From contig USNR01000034.1 in the NCBI GenBank assembly GCA_900556135.1, positions 1 to 13,403 on the forward strand: a DNA stretch of 13,403 bases, written 5' to 3'. The notes under the pieces are model-generated. The model saw only the letters and a program-made list of their open reading frames with translations. It was not told where the DNA came from and did no database searches. Position 1 is the first letter of the stretch. Each line of letters begins with the position of its first letter. The position numbers and the translations under genes are program-made. Of the stretch, positions 1-6,577 are shown one piece after another. The DNA is from an uncultured Clostridium sp. GTDB taxonomy: Bacteria > Bacillota > Clostridia > TANB77 > CAG-508.

Positions 1-38
1 GACTAGTCCTTAATTTTTTGGAAAAATTAAGGACGGTC
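1..38. repeat. Perfect 13-bp stem-loop at window edge
   Basis: Positions 6-18 and 22-34 are perfect reverse complements (arm GTCCTTAATTTTT, 3-nt loop TGG), and an outer GAC/GTC pair at 1-3/36-38 could extend the stem. No T-run follows on the plus strand, so it is not a textbook terminator for a gene ending upstream of the window. It could be a processing site, a weak terminator or an upstream gene's 3' structure. What lies to the left cannot be seen. Confidence 0.6.
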
Positions 39-62
39 AACATAAAACAAGGAGGTAGAAAA

Positions 63-152
63 ATGGCAGGTGATGTTGTAATGCTAGAGGGGAGTTTAGA
101 AAACAACGCAGTGGTGATAAAAGTTAAAAGCATAGTGGATATTAATGATTGA
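63..152 (+). CDS. Small ORF, 29 aa, unknown function
   Basis: ATG at 63 is preceded by a strong GGAGGT at 51-56 with 6-nt spacing, and the frame runs to TGA at 150-152. The peptide begins MAGDVVMLEGSL and ends IVDIND. It has no membrane segment or recognisable motif. The well-placed ribosome binding site is the main reason to think it is translated. Its stop codon lies inside the -35 box of the rnpB promoter (149-154). No clear promoter of its own is visible, so it may be the last cistron of an upstream transcript. It could instead be the remnant of a longer gene. I do not recognise the family. Confidence 0.4.
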   Translation: MAGDVVMLEGSLENNAVVIKVKSIVDIND

Positions 153-177
153 CAAAACTTTTCTTTTAGAGTACAAT
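149..177 (+). promoter_or_regulatory. Sigma-A promoter of rnpB
   Basis: TTGACA (149-154), a 17-nt spacer and TACAAT (172-177). The predicted start, about 6-7 nt downstream, falls at ~183, the first base of the P1 helix of RNase P RNA. Confidence 0.85.
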
Positions 178-182
178 AAAAA

Positions 183-535
183 GGTAGGCTGAATGGTCGC
201 GTATAGCATGGCCGAAAGGCAGCGTACGAGGAAAGTCCGGGCTCCACAGAGCAATGATGCTGGATAACGTCCAGTGAGGGTAACCTTAAGGAAAGTGCAA
301 CAGAAAATAACCGCTTTTTATAGTGTTCTATAAGAAGTAAGGATGAAAAGGCGAGGTAAGAGCTCACCGCTGGTATGGTGACATATCGGGTCTGTGTAAA
401 CCCCATCTGGAGCAACGCCGAGACTAGAAGGCTAAGACTGCTCGTCATCTTCTAAATTTGGAGGCTTGAGACATATAGTAATATATGTACTAGATAAATG
501 ACCATTCTAGACAGAACCCGGCTTATAGGTCTACC
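183..535 (+). ncRNA. rnpB: RNase P RNA (catalytic M1-like subunit)
   Basis: This is the ribozyme component of RNase P, which removes the 5' leader from pre-tRNAs together with the RnpA protein. The universally conserved core is visible: GAGGAAAGTCCGGGCTCC around 229-246 (P4 5' strand and flanking J3/4) and ACAGAACCCGGCTTA around 511-525 (P4 3' strand). The ends pair as helix P1, GGTAGGC (183-189) with GTCTACC (529-535). The internal GGTAAGAGCTCACCGC block near 355 and the overall ~350-nt size fit the class A architecture found in Clostridia better than the Bacillus class B, though I judged this by eye. It has its own promoter at 149-177 and a terminator at 540-573. Confidence 0.97.
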
Positions 536-539
536 AAAA

Positions 540-573
540 AATCCTTGCTAGCAATGCTAGTAAGGATTTTTTT
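540..573. terminator. Bidirectional Rho-independent terminator (rnpB / 581-1012 gene)
   Basis: Stem AATCCTTGCTAGC (540-552), loop AAT, and GCTAGTAAGGATT (556-568), with one G-U pair. It is followed by a seven-T run (567-573) on the plus strand. An A-run just before the stem gives a T-run on the minus strand, so it can also end the convergent gene at 581-1012. Confidence 0.9.
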
Positions 574-580
574 GGCTCTT

Positions 581-1012
581 TTACCGTGTCTTTACGAAAA
601 ACACATTGTTGCGGGTAACGATAACGTAATACCCAAAGCCAACTGTGTGAATCTCGAGCATAGGTACAAGAGAACTTCTTTGAGGCTTCCAGAATGGGGC
701 ACCGTCAGGTCCTTCTTCGAGTGTCTCGTAATTGTAGAGCGGAATGCGAGATTTAAGAATTTTCTCGATTTCCTCAGCTGTCTCGATCCAAGGGTGTGTG
801 ATGCGTGCAAATTTGTATTCGCGGGCATTTTTAAAGAATTCCTTTGGAAAAAGATCATTGGGATATCCTTTTAATCGTACTTGAAGTCCCCAATGGTCAG
901 GAGAATCTACAATTTCGACGACCTGATACCGAAGTCCAACCGTTAAAGGTGTATTTTGCGATTGGAAACCGCGTGGAGCGTATACAGCATCGAACAAAAC
1001 TTTTTCTTCCAT
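581..1012 (-). CDS. Hypothetical protein, 143 aa, CGN-rich orphan gene
   Basis: I do not recognise the family. The start is taken as the ATG at 1012 because GGAGG lies 8 nt upstream on the minus strand; an upstream in-frame TTG at 1027 overlaps that site. The product is soluble-looking, with no signal peptide or membrane helix. It is rich in aromatics and beta-type stretches, with a central basic/aromatic part (FFKNAREYKFARITHPW) and a hydrophobic C-terminal strand pair (GYYVIVTRNNVFFV). Codon use differs from its neighbours: 8 of 9 arginines are CGN and GTC, CTC and TCG are used, whereas pta uses AGA/AGG for 9 of 10. It has its own near-consensus promoter (1061-1089) and shares the rnpB terminator. 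It is thus a self-contained single-gene unit, probably acquired. Confidence 0.8.
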   Translation of the reverse strand: MEEKVLFDAVYAPRGFQSQNTPLTVGLRYQVVEIVDSPDHWGLQVRLKGYPNDLFPKEFFKNAREYKFARITHPWIETAEEIEKILKSRIPLYNYETLEEGPDGAPFWKPQRSSLVPMLEIHTVGFGYYVIVTRNNVFFVKTR

Positions 1013-1060
1013 GTAATCTACCTCCAATTTTAGTCAAAATTTTCATTTGAACATACCGAT

Positions 1061-1089
1061 ATTTTACCATGTTTTTATGATTTTGTCAA
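1061..1089 (-). promoter_or_regulatory. Sigma-A promoter of the 581-1012 gene
   Basis: Read on the minus strand: TTGACA (1089-1084), a 17-nt spacer, then TAAAAT (1066-1061). The ribosome binding site and ATG follow about 50 nt downstream. Confidence 0.8.
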
Positions 1090-1166
1090 AATATTGTTTA
1101 TATTCATATTATGAGAATGTTTTATAAATTATTTGAAATAATATACAAGAGAGTTCTATTAAAATT

Positions 1167-1215
1167 AAAATGTGAAACAAAATCAATAAAAAAGCAAGAA
1201 AATGTTTCACATTTT
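1167..1215. repeat. Perfect 13-bp inverted repeat in AT-rich spacer
   Basis: AAAATGTGAAACA at 1167-1179 is exactly complementary to TGTTTCACATTTT at 1203-1215, with a 23-nt loop. It sits between two minus-strand genes, upstream of the 1061-1089 promoter and downstream of the pseudouridine synthase. No T-run follows either arm. It could be an operator with two half-sites or a weak transcription-stop structure. Confidence 0.5.
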
Positions 1216-1264
1216 CGAAAAAATATTGTTATGCGAAAATATAAATTGTTGTTTGAAAAATATT

Positions 1265-1298
1265 ATGAACCTAAACTTTATTAGAAATTTAGGTTCAT
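1265..1298 (-). terminator. Stem-loop at the 3' end of the pseudouridine synthase gene
   Basis: ATGAACCTAAA (1265-1275) pairs perfectly with TTTAGGTTCAT (1288-1298). On the minus strand the structure covers the last codons and stop of the gene and is followed by AATATTTTTC, a modest T-rich tail. It is a likely, though not strong, intrinsic terminator. Confidence 0.55.
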
Positions 1299-2153
1299 AT
1301 CTTTGGGTAATTCAGATTTTATGGTTATTATTTTTTTAGTTAATGGATGTATAAAATTCACTTTGTAGGCATGTAGTGCTTGCCTATTTATTAGTGGAGA
1401 AGAGGTACCATATAAGTCGTCTCCTAAAAGTGGGTGGCCTATGTAAGCCATGTGAACTCTTATTTGGTGAGTTCTTCCTGTTAGCAAGTTTACTTGTAGT
1501 TTGGTAATTCCATTCTTTTCTGAGATGACATTGTATTGTGTTACTGCATTTTGTCCGTTTTTATCAACTTGACGTTCTATGATACTATTGGCTTTTCTTG
1601 CAATTGGAAAGTTTAATGTTTCAGATGCTGTATCAAAGCGTCCAGCACAAAGTGCGATATATTCTTTTTTAAAATCATTATTTTTCATTTGATTTATCAG
1701 ACATTCTTGAATGTATTCGTTTTTTGCAAATATTACAATTCCTGATGTGTTTCTGTCTAACCTATTTACTGGTCTAATTTTTCGTTTCAACCCAATAGAA
1801 TCAAAATAAAAACGTACACCATTTGAAAGGCTATCAGAATAATGGTCCATTGATGGATGAATTGGAATTCCGGCTGGTTTATCTATTACAAGAATTGCAT
1901 CATCTTCAAATAGTATATGTAAATTCATTTTTGTTGGAACAACATTAGAATTATCTTCTACAAAGTCTAGGTTTATGCAGACAATGTCATTCAATTTAAT
2001 ATGATTGTCTAAATATGTTGGAATATCATTTAATAATATTTGATTAACTTTTTTTAGTTTTAAAGTCAACCTGCTAGAAATTTTAAATTCTTGTGACAGC
2101 ACTTGTCTTACTGTATTATATTTATTATTTGTTTTTAAATATTTTAGTTCCAT
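1281..2153 (-). CDS. RluA-family RNA pseudouridine synthase
   Basis: This enzyme converts specific uridines in rRNA (or tRNA) to pseudouridine in the cytoplasm. The 290-aa product has an S4-like RNA-binding N-terminal region (about residues 14-60), then the catalytic domain: ILVIDKPAGIPIHP (~87-100), the active-site block RPVNRLDRNTSG with catalytic Asp at ~133, and the GRTHQIRVHMAYIGHPLLGD motif near the C-terminus. The usual HRLD is NRLD here. The start is placed at ATG 2153 rather than the in-frame ATG 2183: a perfect promoter (2193-2221) predicts transcription to begin only a few bases before 2183, and an AAGGAAAG lies upstream of 2153. The exact RNA target (RluB/C/D-like) cannot be told from sequence alone. 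It is transcribed alone. Confidence 0.93.
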   Translation of the reverse strand: MELKYLKTNNKYNTVRQVLSQEFKISSRLTLKLKKVNQILLNDIPTYLDNHIKLNDIVCINLDFVEDNSNVVPTKMNLHILFEDDAILVIDKPAGIPIHPSMDHYSDSLSNGVRFYFDSIGLKRKIRPVNRLDRNTSGIVIFAKNEYIQECLINQMKNNDFKKEYIALCAGRFDTASETLNFPIARKANSIIERQVDKNGQNAVTQYNVISEKNGITKLQVNLLTGRTHQIRVHMAYIGHPLLGDDLYGTSSPLINRQALHAYKVNFIHPLTKKIITIKSELPKDMNLNF

Positions 2154-2192
2154 TTTGTTTATTACTTTCCTTACTAAAAACATATTTATTGT

Positions 2193-2221
2193 ATTATATA
2201 TTCTTAGAAAAATGTTGTCAA
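2193..2221 (-). promoter_or_regulatory. Consensus sigma-A promoter of the pseudouridine synthase
   Basis: Minus strand TTGACA (2221-2216), a 17-nt spacer and TATAAT (2198-2193), both hexamers perfect. Transcription is expected near 2186, which supports initiation of translation at ATG 2153. Confidence 0.88.
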
Positions 2222-2236
2222 CTTTAAGCTTTTCTA

Positions 2237-2265
2237 TTGTAATTTTAGGCGATTAAATATATAAT
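2237..2265 (+). promoter_or_regulatory. Sigma-A promoter of pta
   Basis: TTGTAA (2237-2242), a 17-nt spacer and TATAAT (2260-2265). It gives a leader of about 64 nt that contains a possible pseudoknot (2284-2311). It is divergent from the pseudouridine synthase promoter only ~16 bp away. Confidence 0.75.
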
Positions 2266-2335
2266 AAGGGTGGCTAATTATATAGGTTTATAGATTAACC
2301 TTTAAAATCTAAATATATATAAGAGAGGTAAAAAT

Positions 2336-3337
2336 ATGTCTTTTATAGAAAAAATTAAAGAACAAGCTAAAAAAGAAATAAAAACAATAGTACTTCCAGA
2401 GAGCGAAGATATTAGAACTTTGGAAGCAACAGAGATTGTTATGAAAGAAGGATTTGCAAATGTTATCCTTATAGGAAACAGAGATGAAGTTATGGATTTG
2501 GCTAAAGCCAATAATATTGATTTAAATGGGGTTGAAATTATAAATCCTAAAACTTCAACAAAGCTTCGTAAATATTCAGATGATTTATTTGAACTTAGAA
2601 AAGCTAAAGGAATGACAATTGAACAGGCTCAAAATTTATTAGAAACTAATAGTAGATATTTTGCTACAATGATGGTAAAAGAAGGAGATGCAGATGGATT
2701 TGTGTCTGGAGCTTGCCATGCAACTTCTGATACTTTAAGGCCAGCACTTCAAATATTAAAAACAGCACCAGGTACAAAATTGGTTTCAGCGTTTTTTGTT
2801 ATGGTGTTGCCAGATAAAGAGTATGGGGAAGAGGGAGTGTTTATATTTGCTGATAGTGGTCTTAATGAATATCCTGATGCTGATGCTTTATCTGAAATTG
2901 CAATTTCATCAGCTAAGAGCTTTAAAGAATTAATTGGAAAAGAGCCAAAAATTGCAATGCTTTCATATTCTACATATGGTAGTGCTCATTCACCTTTAAC
3001 GGAAAAAGTTGTTGAAGCAACAAAGTTATTAAAGGAAAAAGCACCAGACTTAATATGCGATGGAGAAATTCAATTAGATGCTGCTATAATTCCAGAGATA
3101 TGTGAAAGAAAAGCTCCTGGAAGTCCTTTGAAGGGAGAAGCAAATGTTTTGATATTTCCAGATTTGGATGCAGGAAATATTGGATATAAGCTAACTCAAA
3201 GATTTGGCCACGCGGAAGCATATGGACCACTATGCCAGGGTGTTGCTAGGGCAGTTAATGATTTATCTAGAGGATGTTCTAGCAAGGATATAGCAGGTGT
3301 TGTTGGAATAACTGCGGTTCAAGCACAGAAAGACTAA
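2336..3337 (+). CDS. pta: Phosphate acetyltransferase (phosphotransacetylase)
   Basis: The enzyme catalyses acetyl-CoA + phosphate to acetyl phosphate + CoA, the first step of fermentative acetate formation. The 333-aa length matches the short, single-domain Pta type. Hallmark blocks are visible in order: VLPESEDIRTLEAT near the N-terminus, DGFVSGACHATSDTLRPALQ (~118-137), SYSTYGSAHSPLTEKV, DGEIQLDAAIIPEI and the C-terminal NVLIFPDLDAGNIGYKLTQR. The start is supported by GAGAGGT 7 nt upstream. It is followed after 82 nt by ackA on the same strand, the standard pairing. ackA also has its own promoter, so the two can be expressed independently. Arginine codons are almost all AGA/AGG, representing the host's style. 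Confidence 0.98.
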   Translation: MSFIEKIKEQAKKEIKTIVLPESEDIRTLEATEIVMKEGFANVILIGNRDEVMDLAKANNIDLNGVEIINPKTSTKLRKYSDDLFELRKAKGMTIEQAQNLLETNSRYFATMMVKEGDADGFVSGACHATSDTLRPALQILKTAPGTKLVSAFFVMVLPDKEYGEEGVFIFADSGLNEYPDADALSEIAISSAKSFKELIGKEPKIAMLSYSTYGSAHSPLTEKVVEATKLLKEKAPDLICDGEIQLDAAIIPEICERKAPGSPLKGEANVLIFPDLDAGNIGYKLTQRFGHAEAYGPLCQGVARAVNDLSRGCSSKDIAGVVGITAVQAQKD

Positions 3338-3343
3338 TAAGTA

Positions 3344-3372
3344 TTGACTATTAAGGTTTTATGTAATATAAT
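3344..3372 (+). promoter_or_regulatory. Sigma-A promoter of ackA
   Basis: TTGACT (3344-3349), a 17-nt spacer and TATAAT (3367-3372), located in the pta-ackA gap just after the pta stop codon. Confidence 0.8.
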
Positions 3373-3419
3373 GCATTAGTATTATAAATGAAAATATATA
3401 AATTTATGGAGGTTTTTTT

Positions 3420-4610
3420 ATGAAAATTTTAGTATTAAACTGTGGAAGTTCATCATTAAAATATCAATTAATAGATATGGAAAATGAAGAAGTTTTAGCA
3501 AAGGGAAACTACGAAAAAATAGGAATTAAGGGTTCATTTTTAACACACAAAGTTAATGGAGAAAAATTCAAAATAGAAAAAGATGCAGAAGGACATGATG
3601 ATGCTATAGCAGAAGTAATAGCACAATTAACAGATGCAGAACATGGAGTAATAAAGGATGTTTCAGAAATAGATGCTGTTGGACATAGAACAGTTCATGG
3701 TGGAGAAAAATTTGCAAAATCTGTTGTTATAGATGATGAAGTTATAAAAGGAATAGTTGAATGTAGTGAGTTAGCTCCAATTCATAATCCAGCATCTTTA
3801 GCAGGAATACGTGCTTGTCAAAAATTGATGCCAGGTAAGCCAATGGTAGCAGTATTTGATACAGCTTTCCATCAAACAATGCCAGAAGAAGCATATATAT
3901 ACAATATTCCTTATGAATATTATGAAAAATATAGAATTCGTAAATATGGATTCCACGGAACTTCTCATAGATTTGTTGCAAAGAGAACAGCTGAATTAAT
4001 GAATATGCCAGAGGAAGATTTAAAAATGGTTAACTGCCATTTAGGACAAGGTGCAAGTTTATGTGCTATAAAGGGCGGTAAATCTGTTGATACAACAATG
4101 GGATTAACTCCACTTGCAGGTATACCAATGGGTACAAGATCAGGAGATTTAGATCCATCTATAGTTACATTTTTAATGAGCCATGAAAAATTATCTCCAG
4201 CTGAAATGGATGCAGTATTAAATAAAAAATCTGGAAAATTAGGATTATCTGGAGTTAGCAATGACGATAGAGATATTGAAGCTGCAGCAGAACAAGGAAA
4301 TAAAAGAGCTCAACTTGCAATAGACAGCTTTGTATATAATGTTGCTGGAACATTAGGAAAATATATTACATTATTAAATGGCGTAGATGCAATTACTTTC
4401 ACAGCAGGAATTGGTGAAAATAGTGCAGCAACTAGAAAAGATATTTGCAAATACTTAGAATTTATGGGGGTAAAAATAGATGACGAAAAGAACAACACTA
4501 GAGGAGAAGAAATTGAAATATCTACTCCAGATTCAAAGATAAAAGTATTTGTAGTTCCTACAAACGAAGAGTTGATGATAGCAAGAGATACTTTAGATTT
4601 AATAAAGTAA
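3420..4610 (+). CDS. ackA: Acetate kinase
   Basis: Acetate kinase catalyses acetyl phosphate + ADP to acetate + ATP and completes the Pta-AckA pathway in the cytoplasm. At 396 aa it has the full family length (~400). Conserved elements: NCGSSSLKYQL at the N-terminus (Asn7), GHRTVHGG (Arg90), the catalytic Asp147 in AVFDTAFHQTMP, YGFHGTSH (His179), HLGQGASL, GLTPLAGIPMGTRSGDLDP (Arg240), FTAGIGEN and the C-terminal VPTNEELMIARDT (Glu383). GGAGG lies 7 nt before the ATG. Transcription comes from the promoter at 3344-3372, possibly with read-through from pta, and ends at the long hairpin 4626-4692. Confidence 0.98.
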   Translation: MKILVLNCGSSSLKYQLIDMENEEVLAKGNYEKIGIKGSFLTHKVNGEKFKIEKDAEGHDDAIAEVIAQLTDAEHGVIKDVSEIDAVGHRTVHGGEKFAKSVVIDDEVIKGIVECSELAPIHNPASLAGIRACQKLMPGKPMVAVFDTAFHQTMPEEAYIYNIPYEYYEKYRIRKYGFHGTSHRFVAKRTAELMNMPEEDLKMVNCHLGQGASLCAIKGGKSVDTTMGLTPLAGIPMGTRSGDLDPSIVTFLMSHEKLSPAEMDAVLNKKSGKLGLSGVSNDDRDIEAAAEQGNKRAQLAIDSFVYNVAGTLGKYITLLNGVDAITFTAGIGENSAATRKDICKYLEFMGVKIDDEKNNTRGEEIEISTPDSKIKVFVVPTNEELMIARDTLDLIK

Positions 4611-4625
4611 ATTTTGATATAACAC

Positions 4626-4692
4626 ATCATTCGATAATATAAAAAATCAGGAAACAGCAGTTGCTGTCTCCTGATTTTCGTTATCGAATGAT
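4626..4692. terminator. Nested bidirectional terminator between ackA and the 61-aa gene
   Basis: The inner stem is AAAATCAGGAAACAGCA (4643-4659) with TGCTGTCTCCTGATTTT (4662-4678), one mismatch and a 2-nt loop. The outer arms ATCATTCGATAA (4626-4637) and TTATCGAATGAT (4681-4692) are also perfectly complementary. T-runs flank the inner stem in both directions (better on the minus strand), so it can stop both converging transcripts. The outer right arm is part of the end of the minus-strand gene. Confidence 0.85.
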
Positions 4693-4866
4693 AAAATAAA
4701 GATACATTGGACAAATAAGAACCGAAATTATGTACGTTCCCACTATAAAACCTTTGAAGAATGATTCTTCGTCATCCTTGAGCCGTAATACAACGACTAG
4801 GCCGATTAGGTTAAGAATAAGCCAACATAGACATAACACAAGCTGAGGAATAGTTGGATTACCCAT
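4681..4866 (-). CDS. Small two-helix membrane protein, 61 aa
   Basis: The family is not recognised. Two hydrophobic stretches are visible, roughly residues 7-27 (LVLCLCWLILNLIGLVVVL) and 40-60 (IVGTYIISVLICPMYLYFII), separated by a charged RLKDDEESFFKG loop. This predicts a helical hairpin in the membrane. AAAGGA lies upstream of the ATG at 4866, and a good promoter (4896-4924) drives it. Codon use is unlike the flanking genes: both arginines before the stop are CGN, and CTC, GTC, TCG and ACG are used. Together with its own promoter and shared terminator it resembles the single-gene units at 581-1012 and 11375-11668. Function is unknown. Confidence 0.75.
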   Translation of the reverse strand: MGNPTIPQLVLCLCWLILNLIGLVVVLRLKDDEESFFKGFIVGTYIISVLICPMYLYFIIR

Positions 4867-4895
4867 TTTATCAGTCCTTTCAAAAAAATATATTT

Positions 4896-4924
4896 ATATT
4901 ATCACAAAACGAGCCAACAGTCAA
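4896..4924 (-). promoter_or_regulatory. Sigma-A promoter of the 61-aa membrane protein
   Basis: Minus strand TTGACT (4924-4919), a 17-nt spacer, then TAATAT (4901-4896). The ribosome binding site follows about 20 nt downstream. Confidence 0.75.
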
Positions 4925-4971
4925 CATAATTCATATTATATATAAAGTTTCATAAAAGGGGGATTTTATTA

Positions 4972-5445
4972 ATGAATCTAAAAAACAAAAATGTGGGTTG
5001 GGTATTTACTGGTTCTTTTGGAACTTTTTCGAAGACGATAGAACAGTTAAAAAATATTATTAAGGAAGGAGCAAATATAATTCCAATTATGTCAGATGCT
5101 GCTTATAATTCAGATACCAAATTCGGAAACTCAAAAAAATACATAGAGGAAATTAAAAATATTGTAGGAACAGAGGAGATAATTCATTCTATGGAAGAGG
5201 TTGAAGCATTAGGATGTAAAGGACTGACAGATACAATTGTTATAGCACCTGCAACAGGAAACACAATTGCAAAACTTGCTAATGGTATAACTGATAGTAT
5301 TGCTACGCTAGCAATAAAGTCACATTTGCGTGATAGCTCTAAGCCTGTTGTTATAGGCATTTCAACAACTGATGCACTAAGTACAAATGCAGAGAATATT
5401 CGGAAAACTTTTGAGCAGGAAAAACTTTTATTTTATACCATTTAG
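4972..5445 (+). CDS. dpaB: Dipicolinate synthase subunit B, frameshifted (N-terminal 157 aa)
   Basis: DpaB (SpoVFB) is the flavoprotein-like subunit that, with DpaA, makes dipicolinic acid in the mother cell for the spore core. The N-terminus shows the typical VGWVFTGSFGTF opening, then IIPIMSDAAYN, a GCKGLTDTIVIAPATGNTIAKLANGITD block (the phosphate-binding flavoprotein part) and KPVVIGISTTDALSTNAENI. The frame stops at TAG 5443-5445, about 37 residues early; the family's C-terminal end continues in the +1 frame (see 5419-5557). A GGGGG-containing ribosome binding site precedes the ATG. The usual partner dpaA is not adjacent. No strong sigma-A promoter is visible; a CATATTATA at 4932-4940 resembles a mother-cell sigma -10, but its -35 partner is poor. 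Confidence 0.88.
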   Translation: MNLKNKNVGWVFTGSFGTFSKTIEQLKNIIKEGANIIPIMSDAAYNSDTKFGNSKKYIEEIKNIVGTEEIIHSMEEVEALGCKGLTDTIVIAPATGNTIAKLANGITDSIATLAIKSHLRDSSKPVVIGISTTDALSTNAENIRKTFEQEKLLFYTI

Positions 5446-5557
5446 TCAAGAAAATCCTATAACAAAACCACGTTCAGTAACATTTAACCCCAATTATATA
5501 AAAAGAACAATAGAATTGGCTTTAGAAGGAGAACAAATACAGCCGATTTTATTATAA
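5419..5557 (+). pseudogene. dpaB: C-terminal end of dpaB in the +1 frame
   Basis: Read from AAA at 5420 to TAA at 5555-5557, this stretch encodes KNFYFIPFSQENPITKPRS... and ends EGEQIQPILL, the expected DpaB C-terminus. Removing one base in the GGAAAAA run at 5418-5424 restores a single 194-aa protein, close to the ~200 aa of Bacillus SpoVFB. Either the gene is inactivated or one base is a sequencing or assembly error in a homopolymer. Programmed frameshifting is not known for this family. Confidence 0.85.
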
Positions 5558-5561
5558 AAAA

Positions 5562-5589
5562 TAGAAGGTTGGAAAATTCCAACCTTCTA
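5562..5589 (-). terminator. Rho-independent terminator of the recombinase gene
   Basis: TAGAAGGTTGGAA (5562-5574) and TTCCAACCTTCTA (5577-5589) form a perfect 13-bp stem. On the minus strand it is followed by six Ts, so it ends the recombinase transcript. It also lies just after dpaB but lacks a plus-strand T-run. Confidence 0.85.
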
Positions 5590-5602
5590 ACTAAAAATAA
5601 AA

Positions 5603-6577
5603 TTACAAGTTCGCCAGAGGGTTAACCTCAACTGCGTTTCTAATTTGTTCATTATCGACATGTGTGTAGATTTCTGTTGTCGAAATACTTTCATGACCTA
5701 ATAATTCTTGCAATGCTCTAATATCAACATTTCCATATTTGTACATTAAAGTTGCAGCAGTGTGGCGTAATTTGTGTACAGAGTATTTTGTTGTATCTAG
5801 ACCAGCTTTTCTTAATTCTTTTTTTACAATATATTGAACTGTACGATTACTGATTCTTTCTAACCTTTCACTTAAAAATAGTGCATCTGTAGAATTTTGT
5901 TTTATACCTTGAGTTGGACGTACATTAAGATAATTGTTAATAGCATTTATACAAGCTTTATTTAAATATATAGTTCGCTCCTTATTACCTTTACCAACAA
6001 CATTCATTTTACATTCTGAAAAATCTATGTCTTTTATATTAATTCCTACTAATTCAGATAAACGCATACCACAGTTCAGAAACAATGTAATTATTGCATA
6101 ATCTCTTTCTTTATTTCTGTCATCTTCGTCAATTGAAACATTTAATAATTTCTTGCTCTCTTCTAAAGATAAATATCGAGGCATTCGTTTTCCGAGTTTT
6201 GGGGTCTCTAAATTTAAAGCAGGATTCTTTTCTATTAATCCTTTCTTTTGACAAAGATAATTAAAGAAAACTCTGATTGCAGAGGCTTTTCTTGCTCTGG
6301 TTGCAGGTTTACATTGCAAATTATTTGCTAAATAAAATAGATAAGCATGTATATCTTCTAAAGTGATTTTACTCACAGTATCAATGCTCATATATCTAAT
6401 ATTAATATCATTTAAATTTTCTTCGTCAGCCATTCTAAAATGCTTTAAAATGAACTTTAAAAATCTATTTAAATCATAATTGTATTCTTTAATAGTATTA
6501 GGTGATTTATTTAAAATAGTTGCAGTATAATCCAAAAAAGAATTTAAAAAATCTGGATTGCCTTCTGTATTTATCAT
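5603..6577 (-). CDS. Xer-type tyrosine recombinase
   Basis: This is a site-specific DNA recombinase/integrase of the XerC/XerD class. The 324-aa product has an N-terminal SAM-like core-binding domain (~residues 5-112) and the C-terminal catalytic domain. The catalytic set is complete: Arg172 (CGMRLSEL), Lys196 (GKGNKER), His268 and Arg271 (VHKLRHTAATL), His295 (LLGHESISTTE) and nucleophile Tyr304 (IYTHV). An insertion of ~25 residues near 48-72 makes it longer than Bacillus XerD (296 aa). The start is taken at ATG 6577, because AAAGG ends right against the alternative ATG at 6586 and sits at proper distance from 6577. It is transcribed alone and ends at 5562-5589. It could be the chromosome-dimer resolvase or a former element integrase; no adjacent attachment site or partner genes favour the latter. 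Confidence 0.93.
   Translation of the reverse strand: MINTEGNPDFLNSFLDYTATILNKSPNTIKEYNYDLNRFLKFILKHFRMADEENLNDINIRYMSIDTVSKITLEDIHAYLFYLANNLQCKPATRARKASAIRVFFNYLCQKKGLIEKNPALNLETPKLGKRMPRYLSLEESKKLLNVSIDEDDRNKERDYAIITLFLNCGMRLSELVGINIKDIDFSECKMNVVGKGNKERTIYLNKACINAINNYLNVRPTQGIKQNSTDALFLSERLERISNRTVQYIVKKELRKAGLDTTKYSVHKLRHTAATLMYKYGNVDIRALQELLGHESISTTEIYTHVDNEQIRNAVEVNPLANL

Noticed and set aside
545..874. Plus-strand 109-codon frame opposite the 581-1012 gene
   Set aside because: It starts inside the rnpB terminator stem and has no ribosome binding site. The minus-strand gene has a promoter, GGAGG and a consistent start.
1013..1027. TTG start at 1027 for the minus-strand orphan gene
   Set aside because: It overlaps the GGAGG that serves the ATG at 1012, so the shorter protein is more credible.
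2154..2183. ATG 2183 as start of the pseudouridine synthase
   Set aside because: The perfect promoter places the transcript start only ~3 nt before it and there is no ribosome binding site. Leaderless initiation is possible but less likely.
3742..4714. Minus-strand frames of 79, 98 and 134 codons opposite ackA and its terminator
   Set aside because: They are antisense shadows of a complete ackA; no ribosome binding sites or promoters support them.
4917..4940. Sigma-K-type promoter for dpaB
   Set aside because: CATATTATA fits the -10 pattern, but the only AC upstream is 13 nt away instead of about 16-17, and the region is AT-rich.
5419..5445. Programmed frameshift in dpaB
   Set aside because: GGAAAAAC is not a classic +1 slip site, and no stimulatory structure is evident. 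A mutation or sequencing error is simpler.
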